This document shows, piece after piece, positions 1 through 8,384 of a DNA stretch of 64,000 nt. Location of the stretch: positions 1,488,001-1,552,000 of the forward strand of contig JADJQQ010000001.1 of assembly GCA_016712625.1 (NCBI GenBank), in the 5' to 3' direction. Position 1 is the first letter of the stretch, and the number at the start of each line of letters is the position of its first letter. The notes beneath the pieces are model-generated. The model did no database searches. It was not told where the DNA came from and worked only from the letters and a program-made list of their open reading frames with translations. The stretch comes from Candidatus Competibacteraceae bacterium (GTDB lineage Bacteria; Pseudomonadota; Gammaproteobacteria; Competibacterales; Competibacteraceae). The translations under genes were made by a program, and so were the position numbers.

Positions 1-84
1 GGCCCCGACGCCGTTTTGAGCGAGTTGCAGCGCCGTTTTGGCACGTCCGGTCTGGTCGAAAAGGCCGCCCGCCCCGCCGACTGA
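1..84 (+). CDS. hisE: phosphoribosyl-ATP pyrophosphatase, C-terminal end only
   Basis: The window opens inside a reading frame that ends at the TGA at 82-84. The last residues read AVLSELQRRFGTSGLVEKAA, which matches the C-terminus of stand-alone HisE proteins as I know them from pseudomonads. HisE hydrolyses phosphoribosyl-ATP to phosphoribosyl-AMP in histidine synthesis. The placement directly before tatABC is the usual gammaproteobacterial order (hisI-hisE-tatA-tatB-tatC), which supports the call. Only 27 codons are visible, so nothing can be said about the active site. Confidence 0.75.
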   Translation, partial: GPDAVLSELQRRFGTSGLVEKAARPAD

Positions 85-123
85 ATTTTTCAGATCGGCC
101 CTTTGTCACACGAGGCAAATCTC

Positions 124-375
124 ATGCATTTCAGTATTTGGGAATTACTCCTGATTTTGGTCATCGTGCTGGTGCTGTTCGGTGGTAGCCGGTTGCGCAA
201 TTTGGGTTCGGATTTAGGTTCCGCGATTCGCGGCTTTCGGGATTCAATGAAAGAAGGTGGCAAGCCGGACGTGGTTGAGGAAGACCCTAAGAAATTAGAA
301 TCGCCCATAGTGCAGGAGCGGGCGACCGCTACCGGAGTGAACGATCCGCTGGCCAAGGAGCGGGAAAAAGTCTGA
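124..375 (+). CDS. tatA: Sec-independent protein translocase subunit TatA
   Basis: TatA forms the membrane pore of the twin-arginine system, which exports folded proteins. The 83-residue product has the family layout: a short N-terminal membrane helix (residues about 4-20), an FGG hinge, an amphipathic helix containing LRNLGSDLGSAIRGF, and a charged, variable tail. I chose the ATG at 124 (MHFSIWELL) over an in-frame start at 103 because the membrane helix should begin within a few residues of the start and GAGG lies 8 bases upstream. It is followed after 19 bases by tatB. Confidence 0.95.
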   Translation: MHFSIWELLLILVIVLVLFGGSRLRNLGSDLGSAIRGFRDSMKEGGKPDVVEEDPKKLESPIVQERATATGVNDPLAKEREKV

Positions 376-394
376 CGCTTAGGATCGCTTCGCC

Positions 395-865
395 ATGTTC
401 GAAATGGGTTTTTGGGAACTGGTGCTGGTCGCGGTGGTCGCGTTGATCGTGGTCGGCCCGGAAAAGCTGCCCGGCGTGGCTCGCACCGCTGGCTTGTGGG
501 TGGGCAAAGCCCGTCGGATGGTTGCCGATGTTAAGGCGGAGGTAGATCGAGAGTTACAGCTAGAGGAACTCAAGCAGTCGTTTCGGCAGCAGGCCGATCT
601 CGGTGGCTTGAAGGATTTTTCCCAAAAAATGAAATCCTTGGAGCGAGACATTCAAGCGGAATTCAACGACCCTGGCCCACCGCCCGGTTGGCGTCCGGGT
701 TCAGCTATTGAGCCGCCACTTGAGGCTACCCCCAGCTCCGCGCCCGCCGCCGTTGCCGCCTCGCTCCCACCGGTCGACTTGGCCAAGAACGATCCGAAAC
801 GGGTCGGACCGCCGCCCGCGGTGTTGTCTCGACCGTCCGCGCCGCCCGCCGATCCCAACCCGTGA
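395..865 (+). CDS. tatB: Sec-independent protein translocase subunit TatB
   Basis: TatB works with TatC as the receptor for twin-arginine signal peptides. The 156-residue protein starts MFEMGFWELVLVAVVALIVV, a single N-terminal membrane helix, followed by the conserved GPEKLPGVARTAG segment and an amphipathic helix, then a long Pro/Ala-rich tail. Length and order separate it from the shorter TatA just upstream. Its stop overlaps the GTG start of tatC in a GTGA junction, so the two are translationally coupled. Confidence 0.95.
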   Translation: MFEMGFWELVLVAVVALIVVGPEKLPGVARTAGLWVGKARRMVADVKAEVDRELQLEELKQSFRQQADLGGLKDFSQKMKSLERDIQAEFNDPGPPPGWRPGSAIEPPLEATPSSAPAAVAASLPPVDLAKNDPKRVGPPPAVLSRPSAPPADPNP

Positions 866-1629
866 CTGACAACGTTGATCGCGAGCAACCGCTCGTCAGC
901 CATCTGCTGGAATTACGCACCCGCTTAATTCGGCTTGTGAGCGGCATCTTGCTGATCTTCGTGGTGCTATCGCCGTTCTCGAACCCGATCTATACCGCGC
1001 TGGCGCAGCCGTTGACCCGCTACATGCCCGCGCAAAGCAGCATGATCGCCATTGATGTGCTGTCGCCGTTTCTGACGCCGCTCAAGTTCACCTTGATTCT
1101 GGCCGTGTTCATCACCGTACCGTGGACGCTCTATCAGATTTGGGCGTTTGTCGCGCCGGGACTCTATCAGCGCGAGAAACGGCTGGTGCTACCGATCTTA
1201 CTGTCGAGCACGCTGCTGTTCTATGCCGGCATGGCCTTCGCCTACTTTGGCATCATGCCGGTCTTCTTCTACTTCATTACCCACACCGCGCCGGCAGGGG
1301 TGGCGGTGATGACCGATATCAACCGTTATCTCGATTTCGTGATGATGATGTTTTTCGCGTTCGGGGTGGCGTTTGAGGTGCCGGTCGCCACGGTAATTCT
1401 GTCTTTAACCGGTGTTTTGACGCCCGAAGCGATGGCTGCCAAGCGCTCCTACGTCATCGTCGGCGCATTTATCATCGGGATGCTGCTCATGCCGGATGTG
1501 GTTTCACAAACGCTGTTGGCGATCCCGATGTGGATGCTGTTTGAAGCGGGCATCTCCATTTCGCGCCTGTTGTTACGGCGGCGTAATGAAACGCATGCAG
1601 CCACGGCCGATCTCCGTAAGTCTGGATAA
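862..1629 (+). CDS. tatC: Sec-independent protein translocase subunit TatC
   Basis: TatC is the polytopic inner-membrane core that recognises twin-arginine signals. The 255-residue protein carries the family hallmarks: an N-terminal SHLLELRTRLIR cytoplasmic segment, a conserved FVAPGLYQREKR loop, and several strongly hydrophobic stretches consistent with six membrane helices. The start is a GTG at 862 that overlaps the tatB stop. Downstream it converges with the CZB gene, with only 9 bases between the stops and no clear terminator hairpin. Confidence 0.95.
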   Translation: MTDNVDREQPLVSHLLELRTRLIRLVSGILLIFVVLSPFSNPIYTALAQPLTRYMPAQSSMIAIDVLSPFLTPLKFTLILAVFITVPWTLYQIWAFVAPGLYQREKRLVLPILLSSTLLFYAGMAFAYFGIMPVFFYFITHTAPAGVAVMTDINRYLDFVMMMFFAFGVAFEVPVATVILSLTGVLTPEAMAAKRSYVIVGAFIIGMLLMPDVVSQTLLAIPMWMLFEAGISISRLLLRRRNETHAATADLRKSG

Positions 1630-1638
1630 AACGGGCTG

Positions 1639-2115
1639 TCAGTTAGCTATCTTGGTGTACAGCTGCGCCAGATCCTTCACAACCGCTTGAGAGGCATGCG
1701 CAAAGTCGCCCGATTTAAGGGCGGTTTGCGCCTCGGATTTGTTACCTTTTAGAGCGGATTGCAGCACTTTGCCAGCACAGACATGAAAGTGGGCATGATT
1801 AGCTTGCAGGGTTTTAAATAAAACTTCGTGCCCAAATTTTTGGTTGCCCGACCCGTGGAGCCATTTTCCTAAGACGCAGAGATTATCCCGCGAAACTTCT
1901 TCAACAGAAAGTGTGTCAGGGACACCACTATCGATCACTGCTTGCAGACGCCCTTTCCATTTTTGATGCGCTTCGATTGCGGTCCGAAAATTCAGTCCAT
2001 CGATTTCTTCTTCCTCTGCTGAAACACCAGCGGGCGGAGGTAAGATAAAAGCTTGATCTGGATCATTTTTGACCCGGCCGCCCAACAATCCGATAAGCCA
2101 TTGTCTGAAAGCCAT
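1639..2115 (-). CDS. CZB (chemoreceptor zinc-binding) domain protein
   Basis: This 158-residue soluble protein carries a CZB domain over about residues 45-158. The zinc ligand pattern is visible: a His before a Trp in AHQKWK, a Cys in CVLGKWLHG, and two His in NHAHFH. CZB domains bind zinc and sense hypochlorous acid or zinc, normally as part of chemoreceptors or diguanylate cyclases. Here the domain stands alone, without methyl-accepting or GGDEF parts, so its output partner is unknown. AGGAGGG lies 7 bases before the ATG. It reads in the same direction as icmF but is separated from it by 130 bases. Confidence 0.8.
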   Translation of the reverse strand: MAFRQWLIGLLGGRVKNDPDQAFILPPPAGVSAEEEEIDGLNFRTAIEAHQKWKGRLQAVIDSGVPDTLSVEEVSRDNLCVLGKWLHGSGNQKFGHEVLFKTLQANHAHFHVCAGKVLQSALKGNKSEAQTALKSGDFAHASQAVVKDLAQLYTKIAN

Positions 2116-2245
2116 CGCTAATCCCTCCTGATGAGAAGCATCTAACGATAAGATTAGCTAGCTTTCAGCCCAATGCCTTATAAAATCAAATTATGTCCAA
2201 TTCCCGCCAGACAGTATGCCCTTCATCCAGCGGGGGAATATAGCT

Positions 2246-5200
2246 TCACATATTTCTGCGATACTGCCCACCCACCTCAAACAGCGCGGTGGTGATCTGC
2301 CCCAGCGAGCAGCAGCGCACCGCGTCCACCAGCACCGCAAACAGGTTTTCGTTATTGATCGCCGCCTGTTTCAACCGGGCCAGCATCAAGCCGCTGTGTT
2401 TACGGTTGTGTTCCTGGAATTCCCGCAGCCGTTTGATCTGACTTTGTTTCTCCTCTTCGGTCGAGCGGGCGAGCTCGATCTTTACCTCATCTGGCTTGGC
2501 GTTGGGATTGCGGAAGGTATTGACGCCGATGATCGGGAAAGTGCCATCGTGCTTGATGGTCTCGTAATACAGCGATTCTTCCTGAATCTTGCCGCGCTGG
2601 TAGCCGGTTTCCATCGCGCCCAGCACCCCGCCGCGCTCGCTGATCCGCTCGAACTCCTGCAACACCGCTTCTTCGACCAGATCGGTTAATTCGTCGATGA
2701 TAAACGCGCCTTGATTGGGATTTTCGTTCTTCGCCAGACCCCATTCCCGGTTGATGATCAGCTGCACCGCCATCGCCCGGCGCACCGATTCCTCAGTCGG
2801 AGTCGTGATCGCCTCATCGTAGGCGTTGGTATGGAGCGAGTTGCAGTTGTCGTAAATGGCAATCAGCGCCTGAAGGGTGGTGCGGATGTCGTTAAAGTCC
2901 ATTTCCTGGGCGTGCAGCGAGCGGCCCGACGTTTGAATGTGATACTTCAATTTCTGGCTGCGTTCGTTCGCGCCATATTTGTAGCGCATCGCCGTCGCCC
3001 AAATCCGCCGCGCCACCCGGCCCATCACCGAATATTCCGGGTCCATGCCGTTGCTGAAGAAGAACGACAGATTCGGCGCGAAATCGTCGATGTGCATCCC
3101 GCGCGCCAGATAGGCTTCGACATAAGTGAAACCGTTGGCCATGGTGAAGGCTAGTTGGGAAATGGGATTGGCCCCGGCCTCGGCAATGTGATAGCCGGAA
3201 ATGGAGACCGAATAGAAGTTCTGCACCCCGTGATGGACGAAGTATTCTTGAATATCGCCCATCATTTTCAGGGCGAATTCGGTGGAGAAGATGCAGGTGT
3301 TCTGGCCCTGATCCTCTTTCAAGATATCGGCCTGCACCGTGCCGCGCAGATTCTTCAACACCCAGGCTTTGATTTTCTCAATCTCATCGTCAGTTGGCGG
3401 ACGGTGATTGTCGCGCTCGAATTTCTCGATCTGCACATCAAACGCATTGTTGAAGTACATCGCCAGAATGATCGGCGCGGGGCCGTTGATAGTCATCGAC
3501 ACCGAAGTCGTCGGCGCGCACACCTCAAAGCCGGAATACAGCACCTTCAGGTCATCCAGCGTAGCGATAGACACCCCGGAATTGCCGACCTTGCCGTAAA
3601 TGTCCGGGCGCTCGTTTGGATCGAAACCGTACAGCGTCACCGAGTCGAAGGCGGTGGACAGCCGAGTGGCCTCGGCGTGCTCGGATAACTTCTTGAAGCG
3701 GCGGTTGGTGCGGAACGGGTCGCCTTCGCCGGCGAACATCCGGGTCGGGTCTTCGTTCTCACGCTTGAAGGCGAATACGCCCGCTGTGTACGGGAAGCTG
3801 CCCGGTAGGTTTTCCAGCATCATCCAGCGCAGTAGCTCGCCGTCTTCGTCGAAGCGTGGCAGCGACACTTTGGGAATCCGGCTGCCAGACAGCGAGCGTG
3901 TGGTCAGCTTGGTGCGGATTTCCTTATCGCGGATTTTCACCACATACTCGTCGCCGCTGTAACTTTCCTTAACCTGTGGCCACATATCCACCAGCTTGCG
4001 GGCGTGGGAATCGACTTCAAGTTCCACTTTATCGAGTAGCGGTTGCAGGTCAGCGGTGGATGTGCCCTGAGCGTCCAGCAAGTTCATCACCGCGCGCAAT
4101 TGCTGGCGCTGGCGGATCAGCTTGACTTGCTTGTCCACTTCTTTGTGATAGCCGCGCACGGTATCGGCGATTTCGGCCAGATAGCGGGCGCGGGCCGCCG
4201 GGACGATGACGGTCTGGCTGGTCGAGGCTTTGCCTTCGGCGGGCGGCAACTGGCCCGTTTCCAGCTTCAAACCCTTATCGCGCAGCAGGGCGGTGAGGCC
4301 CTGATACAGCGCGGTCACGCCGTTGTCGTTGAAGCGGGCGGCGATGGTGCCGTACACCGGCATGTCATCCGGCGACTGGCCGAATGCCTTGCGGTTGCGC
4401 TGCACCTGTTTGCGCACATCGCGCAGCGCATCTTCCGCGCCCTTGCGATCGAATTTGTTGATCGCCACCGCATCGGCAAAATCGAGCATGTCGATTTTTT
4501 CCAACTGCGAGGCCGCGCCAAATTCCGGGGTCATCACATAGAGCGAACGATCCACCAGCGGCACGATGGCGGCGTCGCCTTGACCGATGCCGGAGGTTTC
4601 CACGATTAGCAGATCAAACCCGGCCAGCTTGCAGACGGCCAGAATTTCGCCCAGCGTTTCCGGCACTTCGCTACCGGCGGCGCGGGTCGCCAGCGAACGC
4701 ATGTACAGATTCGGGCCATTGATCGCGTTCATGCGGATACGGTCGCCGAGCAGCGCGCCGCCGGTTTTGCGCCGCGACGGGTCGGCGGCGATCACCGCGA
4801 TTTTCAGTCGGTCGTCCTGATCGAGCCGGAACCGGCGCACCAATTCGTCGGTCAACGAGGACTTGCCGGAGCCACCGGTGCCGGTGATGCCCAGAATCGG
4901 CACGGTGCGGGCCTTGGCTTCGTTGAGGATTTGCTGGCGCAGTTCGGTCGCCACCGTGCGATTTTCCAAGGCGGTCATCAGCCGCGACAGCGCTCGCCAA
5001 TCGCCATTCTTGATGTCATCCAGCGTTTTGGGCGCGTATTGGCCGGGGTCGGTGTCGCACACCGCCAGCATGTGATCGATCATGCCCTGCAAGCCCATGG
5101 CCTGGCCGTCTTCCGGCGAGAACAAGCGGGTCACGCCATAATCATGCAGTTCACGGATTTCATCGGGCACGATCACGCCGCCGCCGCCGCCGAACACTTT

Positions 5201-5518
5201 GATGTTGTCGCCGCCGCGCTCGCGCAACAGATCCATCATGTATTTGAAGAATTCGACATGCCCCCCCTGATAAGAGCTGACCGCGATACCCTGCACATCT
5301 TCTTGCAAGGCGGCGGTGACGATTTCTTCCACCGACCGATTGTGGCCCAGGTGAATCACCTCCGCGCCGCTGCCCTGGATGATCCGACGCATGATGTTGA
5401 TGGAGGCGTCGTGGCCGTCGAACAGGCTAGTGGCGGTGACGAAGCGGATTTTGTTGCGCGGAGTGACTTTATCGACGCCGGGTTGGGGCGATTTGAAATG
5501 AGCGACGACGGCGGACAT
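2246..5518 (-). CDS. icmF: fused isobutyryl-CoA mutase (B12-dependent acyl-CoA mutase with GTPase chaperone)
   Basis: IcmF interconverts branched and linear acyl-CoAs (isobutyryl-/n-butyryl-CoA type) with adenosylcobalamin. Three fused parts are visible in 1090 residues: an N-terminal B12-binding domain with DGHDAS (axial His about residue 36), a MeaB-type GTPase with Walker A GTGGSGKSS near residue 220 and NKFD, and a C-terminal mutase barrel beginning near residue 550. The mutase active site shows GSFPYTAGVFAF, the Phe-type site of IcmF, rather than the Tyr/Arg pattern of methylmalonyl-CoA mutase. I chose the ATG at 5518 (MSAVVAHF) because AGGAG precedes it; an in-frame start 13 codons upstream is less likely. 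The exact substrate (isobutyryl-, isovaleryl- or pivalyl-CoA) cannot be settled by eye. Confidence 0.95.
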   Translation of the reverse strand: MSAVVAHFKSPQPGVDKVTPRNKIRFVTATSLFDGHDASINIMRRIIQGSGAEVIHLGHNRSVEEIVTAALQEDVQGIAVSSYQGGHVEFFKYMMDLLRERGGDNIKVFGGGGGVIVPDEIRELHDYGVTRLFSPEDGQAMGLQGMIDHMLAVCDTDPGQYAPKTLDDIKNGDWRALSRLMTALENRTVATELRQQILNEAKARTVPILGITGTGGSGKSSLTDELVRRFRLDQDDRLKIAVIAADPSRRKTGGALLGDRIRMNAINGPNLYMRSLATRAAGSEVPETLGEILAVCKLAGFDLLIVETSGIGQGDAAIVPLVDRSLYVMTPEFGAASQLEKIDMLDFADAVAINKFDRKGAEDALRDVRKQVQRNRKAFGQSPDDMPVYGTIAARFNDNGVTALYQGLTALLRDKGLKLETGQLPPAEGKASTSQTVIVPAARARYLAEIADTVRGYHKEVDKQVKLIRQRQQLRAVMNLLDAQGTSTADLQPLLDKVELEVDSHARKLVDMWPQVKESYSGDEYVVKIRDKEIRTKLTTRSLSGSRIPKVSLPRFDEDGELLRWMMLENLPGSFPYTAGVFAFKRENEDPTRMFAGEGDPFRTNRRFKKLSEHAEATRLSTAFDSVTLYGFDPNERPDIYGKVGNSGVSIATLDDLKVLYSGFEVCAPTTSVSMTINGPAPIILAMYFNNAFDVQIEKFERDNHRPPTDDEIEKIKAWVLKNLRGTVQADILKEDQGQNTCIFSTEFALKMMGDIQEYFVHHGVQNFYSVSISGYHIAEAGANPISQLAFTMANGFTYVEAYLARGMHIDDFAPNLSFFFSNGMDPEYSVMGRVARRIWATAMRYKYGANERSQKLKYHIQTSGRSLHAQEMDFNDIRTTLQALIAIYDNCNSLHTNAYDEAITTPTEESVRRAMAVQLIINREWGLAKNENPNQGAFIIDELTDLVEEAVLQEFERISERGGVLGAMETGYQRGKIQEESLYYETIKHDGTFPIIGVNTFRNPNAKPDEVKIELARSTEEEKQSQIKRLREFQEHNRKHSGLMLARLKQAAINNENLFAVLVDAVRCCSLGQITTALFEVGGQYRRNM

Positions 5519-5704
5519 GGGGCGGGTTCTCCTGTCGGTGATGATCTTTATGGTCAAAAAGCGCGCTTAAGCTCTCGATGTGGCGCTGCAAGTTCTATTA
5601 ATAATAGTGGCAAAGCAGCGGCGATGTTCGCCAATAAGGTTGCAATTATTGCCAGCTTTTCTAAGCTAAGTTGTGATGACGCCATCATGAGAAATGAATG
5701 AAGT

Positions 5705-6736
5705 ATGGCTTCCCATGCTGAGGTGGCGGTAACGCCAGTCGCCTTTGTACAAGCGATTAGCGCCGCTTATCACCGCTATGCTAAAGATCCTAAGCCCGCC
5801 TTGCAGCGGGCACGAATTAAGCCAGAAGTTCTTTTGGATGCCAGCCAGCGGGTGACCGGTTGGCAAATGCAGACCCTGTTCGGCATCGCCATCAAGGAGC
5901 TGGACGATGAGGCGCTGGGCTGGTTTTCGCGCCGCTTGCCGTGGGGCAGTTATGGGATGCTGTGCCGGGCGTCGCTCAGCTCACCGACGCTGGAAGTGGC
6001 TTTGAAGCGGTGGGGTCGGCATCATCGGCTGTTGACGGATGATATTACGCTGCATTTTGCCGTCAATTCGGCGGAGGCGGCCATCGTTATCGAAGCCCAT
6101 CGCGACTTGGGCGAAATGGCGGAATTCTGCTTTGCCACGCTGTTTCGGTATATTGTTGGCTATGCTTGCTGGTTGATCAATTCGCGGATTCCGTTGCTGG
6201 AAACCTGTTTTCCCTTTGCCGTACCGGAACATCTCAGCGTTTACCAAACGCTATTTCCCGGCCCATTACACTTTGGCGCTCCGATGGCTAAGCTCAGCTT
6301 CGATCCGCAATACGCGGCGCTCTCGGTGCGGCGCGATGACCTCGCACTCAACAAAATGCTCCAGCAGGCCCTGCCGTTGACCATGTTTCCTTATCGACGG
6401 GATCGGTTGTTGGTGCAGCGGGTGCGAGAGCTGCTGAAAGTGCAGCCGAATACGGGCCATACCGGCGAGTCGCTGGCCAGAGAGCTGCACGTTTCGCCCC
6501 GGACGTTGCACCGGCAATTGCGGGAAGAAGGCGCGTCGCTTCAGGCGTTGAAGGACGAAGTGCGGCGGGAACGAGCCGTGGAGTTGCTGCATCGAACGGC
6601 TAAACCGATCAAGCAAATTGCGCGGGCGGTGGGATTTCTCAACGAAAAGAGTTTTTCCCGCGCTTTCAAGCACTGGACGGGAAGCGCGCCGGAGTTTTTT
6701 CGAGAGAAGGGGCAAGCGTTGGATCGTTGGAGGTAG
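5705..6736 (+). CDS. AraC-family transcriptional regulator
   Basis: The 343-residue protein has an N-terminal ligand-binding part of the Arabinose_bd type (about residues 20-210) and a C-terminal AraC helix-turn-helix pair (about 240-335), including SLARELHVSPRTLHRQLREEG and GFLNEKSFSRAFKHWTG. Regulators of this subgroup usually respond to small metabolites. It is divergent from icmF across a 186-base gap and overlaps the mRNA of the B12-binding-type gene 8 bases downstream, so control of icmF is a reasonable inference. No operator could be identified by eye in the gap. Confidence 0.88.
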   Translation: MASHAEVAVTPVAFVQAISAAYHRYAKDPKPALQRARIKPEVLLDASQRVTGWQMQTLFGIAIKELDDEALGWFSRRLPWGSYGMLCRASLSSPTLEVALKRWGRHHRLLTDDITLHFAVNSAEAAIVIEAHRDLGEMAEFCFATLFRYIVGYACWLINSRIPLLETCFPFAVPEHLSVYQTLFPGPLHFGAPMAKLSFDPQYAALSVRRDDLALNKMLQQALPLTMFPYRRDRLLVQRVRELLKVQPNTGHTGESLARELHVSPRTLHRQLREEGASLQALKDEVRRERAVELLHRTAKPIKQIARAVGFLNEKSFSRAFKHWTGSAPEFFREKGQALDRWR

Positions 6737-6744
6737 GGCGATTA

Positions 6745-7563
6745 ATGGCGACTCCTCTGGACAGTTTACGCGATGCGATTGGCGTCAGTCACTTGCCCGT
6801 CGCCGCGCCCGCTCGAATCGTTTCGCTGGTGCCGAGCATCACCGAATTGTTGTTTGCATTGGGCTTGGGCGATCAATTAGTGGGCCGCACCCATTATTGC
6901 ATTCATCCGCGGCGCTTGGTGGCGTCCGTGGCGAGCATCGGCGGCACGAAGAAGATTCGCCATGCGCGGCTGCGAGCATTGCGGCCAACCCACATCATCG
7001 TGAACATCGACGAAAATCCGCGGGCGCTGGCCGAACGATTGATGGCGGATGGCTTTGAAGTGATTGTCACGCATCCGCTAAGGCCCGAAGATAACATCGC
7101 GCTGTATCGCTTGATCGGCGGTATTTTCAATCGGGTGGCGGAAGCGGAGGCGCTGGTGACACAGTTCGAGCAGACTTTGGCGGAATTGCGGCAAGTCGTT
7201 TGGCCGCGGCGATGGGTGCTGTATTTGATCTGGCGCAAGCCATGGATGGGAATCAGCCGCGATACGTATATTGCCCGCCTGTTAGCCTTGGTGGGTTGGG
7301 AGACGTTACCCGTGGAGTCCGCGCGGCGGTATCCAGAATTGAAATTAGATAAACCTTTGTTGGCGACAGCCGATTTGATTCTGTTCAGCAGCGAGCCATA
7401 CCGTTTTTTACCCGAAGATTTGGAAAGCTTTGCCTGTGATTACAATTGTCCACGAGAAAAATTGTGGTTGATCGACGGGGAAATGACATCGTGGTACGGC
7501 AGTCGGGCGATTCAGGGCTTGCGGTATTTGCGGCAGTTAGCACAACTGTCATTAGGCACCTAG
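6745..7563 (+). CDS. BtuF-like helical-backbone metal receptor, probable cobalamin-binding protein
   Basis: The 272-residue product belongs to the periplasmic-binding-protein fold that includes BtuF: RIVSLVPSITELLFALGLG near the N-terminus, a GTKKIRHARLRALRPTHII segment, then a second lobe. The family binds cobalamin or iron chelates. No signal peptide is visible (start MATPLDSLRDAIGV), so it is probably cytosolic, as in known leaderless homologues. I chose the ATG at 6745 because GGAGG lies about 11 bases upstream, overlapping the end of the araC-type gene. Its position beside a B12-dependent mutase fits a B12-related role, but transport components are absent. Confidence 0.75.
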   Translation: MATPLDSLRDAIGVSHLPVAAPARIVSLVPSITELLFALGLGDQLVGRTHYCIHPRRLVASVASIGGTKKIRHARLRALRPTHIIVNIDENPRALAERLMADGFEVIVTHPLRPEDNIALYRLIGGIFNRVAEAEALVTQFEQTLAELRQVVWPRRWVLYLIWRKPWMGISRDTYIARLLALVGWETLPVESARRYPELKLDKPLLATADLILFSSEPYRFLPEDLESFACDYNCPREKLWLIDGEMTSWYGSRAIQGLRYLRQLAQLSLGT

Positions 7564-7608
7564 CGTTTAGGAGAAGCGGGGCTGCAACAGTGTGATGCAA
7601 GGAACTCT

Positions 7609-8235
7609 ATGCGAGCGATACGGCTCAAGCCAATTTTAGTGACTCTGTTGTTTTTAATGCCTTGTATTAGGCCCGTCTTCGCCCAGTCGGGGCACTGTCT
7701 GGTCGAGGCCGCTCGAAAGCAAATTGGCATCACCACCCTGTATGACAGTAAGTATGTCGTGTTGAACTATCCCGGCGGCGATGTGGCTCCTGATCGAGGC
7801 GTCTGCACGGATGTCATTGTGCGAGCTTACCGTCAGTTTGGTATTGATCTGCAACGATTGGTGCATGAGGACAGGCGCCGTAAGGGATCGGTTTACCCAA
7901 AACTTTGGAAACTGGCTCGACCTGATCCCAATATCGACCATCGCCGCGTACCCAATCTCGCCACATTCTTTAGCCGGCACGGCCAAACGCTAGCAACCAG
8001 CCGCCAGCCAGCAGCTTACCTGCCAGGCGACCTAGTGACATGGCGGTTGCCGGCGGGCGTGCCTCACATCGGCATCGTTTCTAATCGGCGCGCGGCGGCG
8101 GGAACACCCCTAGTGATCCACAATATCGGATTGGGAGCGGTTGAGGAAAATGTGTTGTTTTCCTTCACCATCACCGGACACTACCGCTATCTACCGCCGC
8201 CGGTGGCGGATGCCTGCAAGGCGTCAGGTGCATGA
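7609..8235 (+). CDS. DUF1287 family protein (YijF-like), secreted
   Basis: The 208-residue protein begins with a signal peptide (hydrophobic run ending PVFAQ) and then matches DUF1287: DSKYVVLNYPGGDVAPDRG, GVCTDVIVRAYR and VPHIGIVSN. The fixed Cys in GVCTDV and the later His in PHIGIV have the layout of an NlpC/P60-like papain fold, so a periplasmic amidase or peptidase acting on the wall is possible, though the family is uncharacterised. AAGGA precedes the ATG. The gene stands alone on the plus strand, 45 bases after the BtuF-like gene and 149 bases before the ABC ATPase. Confidence 0.8.
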   Translation: MRAIRLKPILVTLLFLMPCIRPVFAQSGHCLVEAARKQIGITTLYDSKYVVLNYPGGDVAPDRGVCTDVIVRAYRQFGIDLQRLVHEDRRRKGSVYPKLWKLARPDPNIDHRRVPNLATFFSRHGQTLATSRQPAAYLPGDLVTWRLPAGVPHIGIVSNRRAAAGTPLVIHNIGLGAVEENVLFSFTITGHYRYLPPPVADACKASGA

Positions 8236-8384
8236 AGGAGGCTTCTCCCCGTCTGCTTTTTGCGCCGCGGCAACCAGCGCTCGACTATTTTCAGGCGCAA
8301 CGGAGTGCAATAGCGGGATAATCCAAAATCGATTGGCTACCCTTTTGCTAAGCTACCGATTAATCTGATTTCAGCACCGACTTC

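Noticed and set aside
2216..5701. Several plus-strand frames of 100-250 codons across icmF
   Set aside because: They mirror the strong codon bias of icmF on the opposite strand and are His/Arg-rich without any domain.
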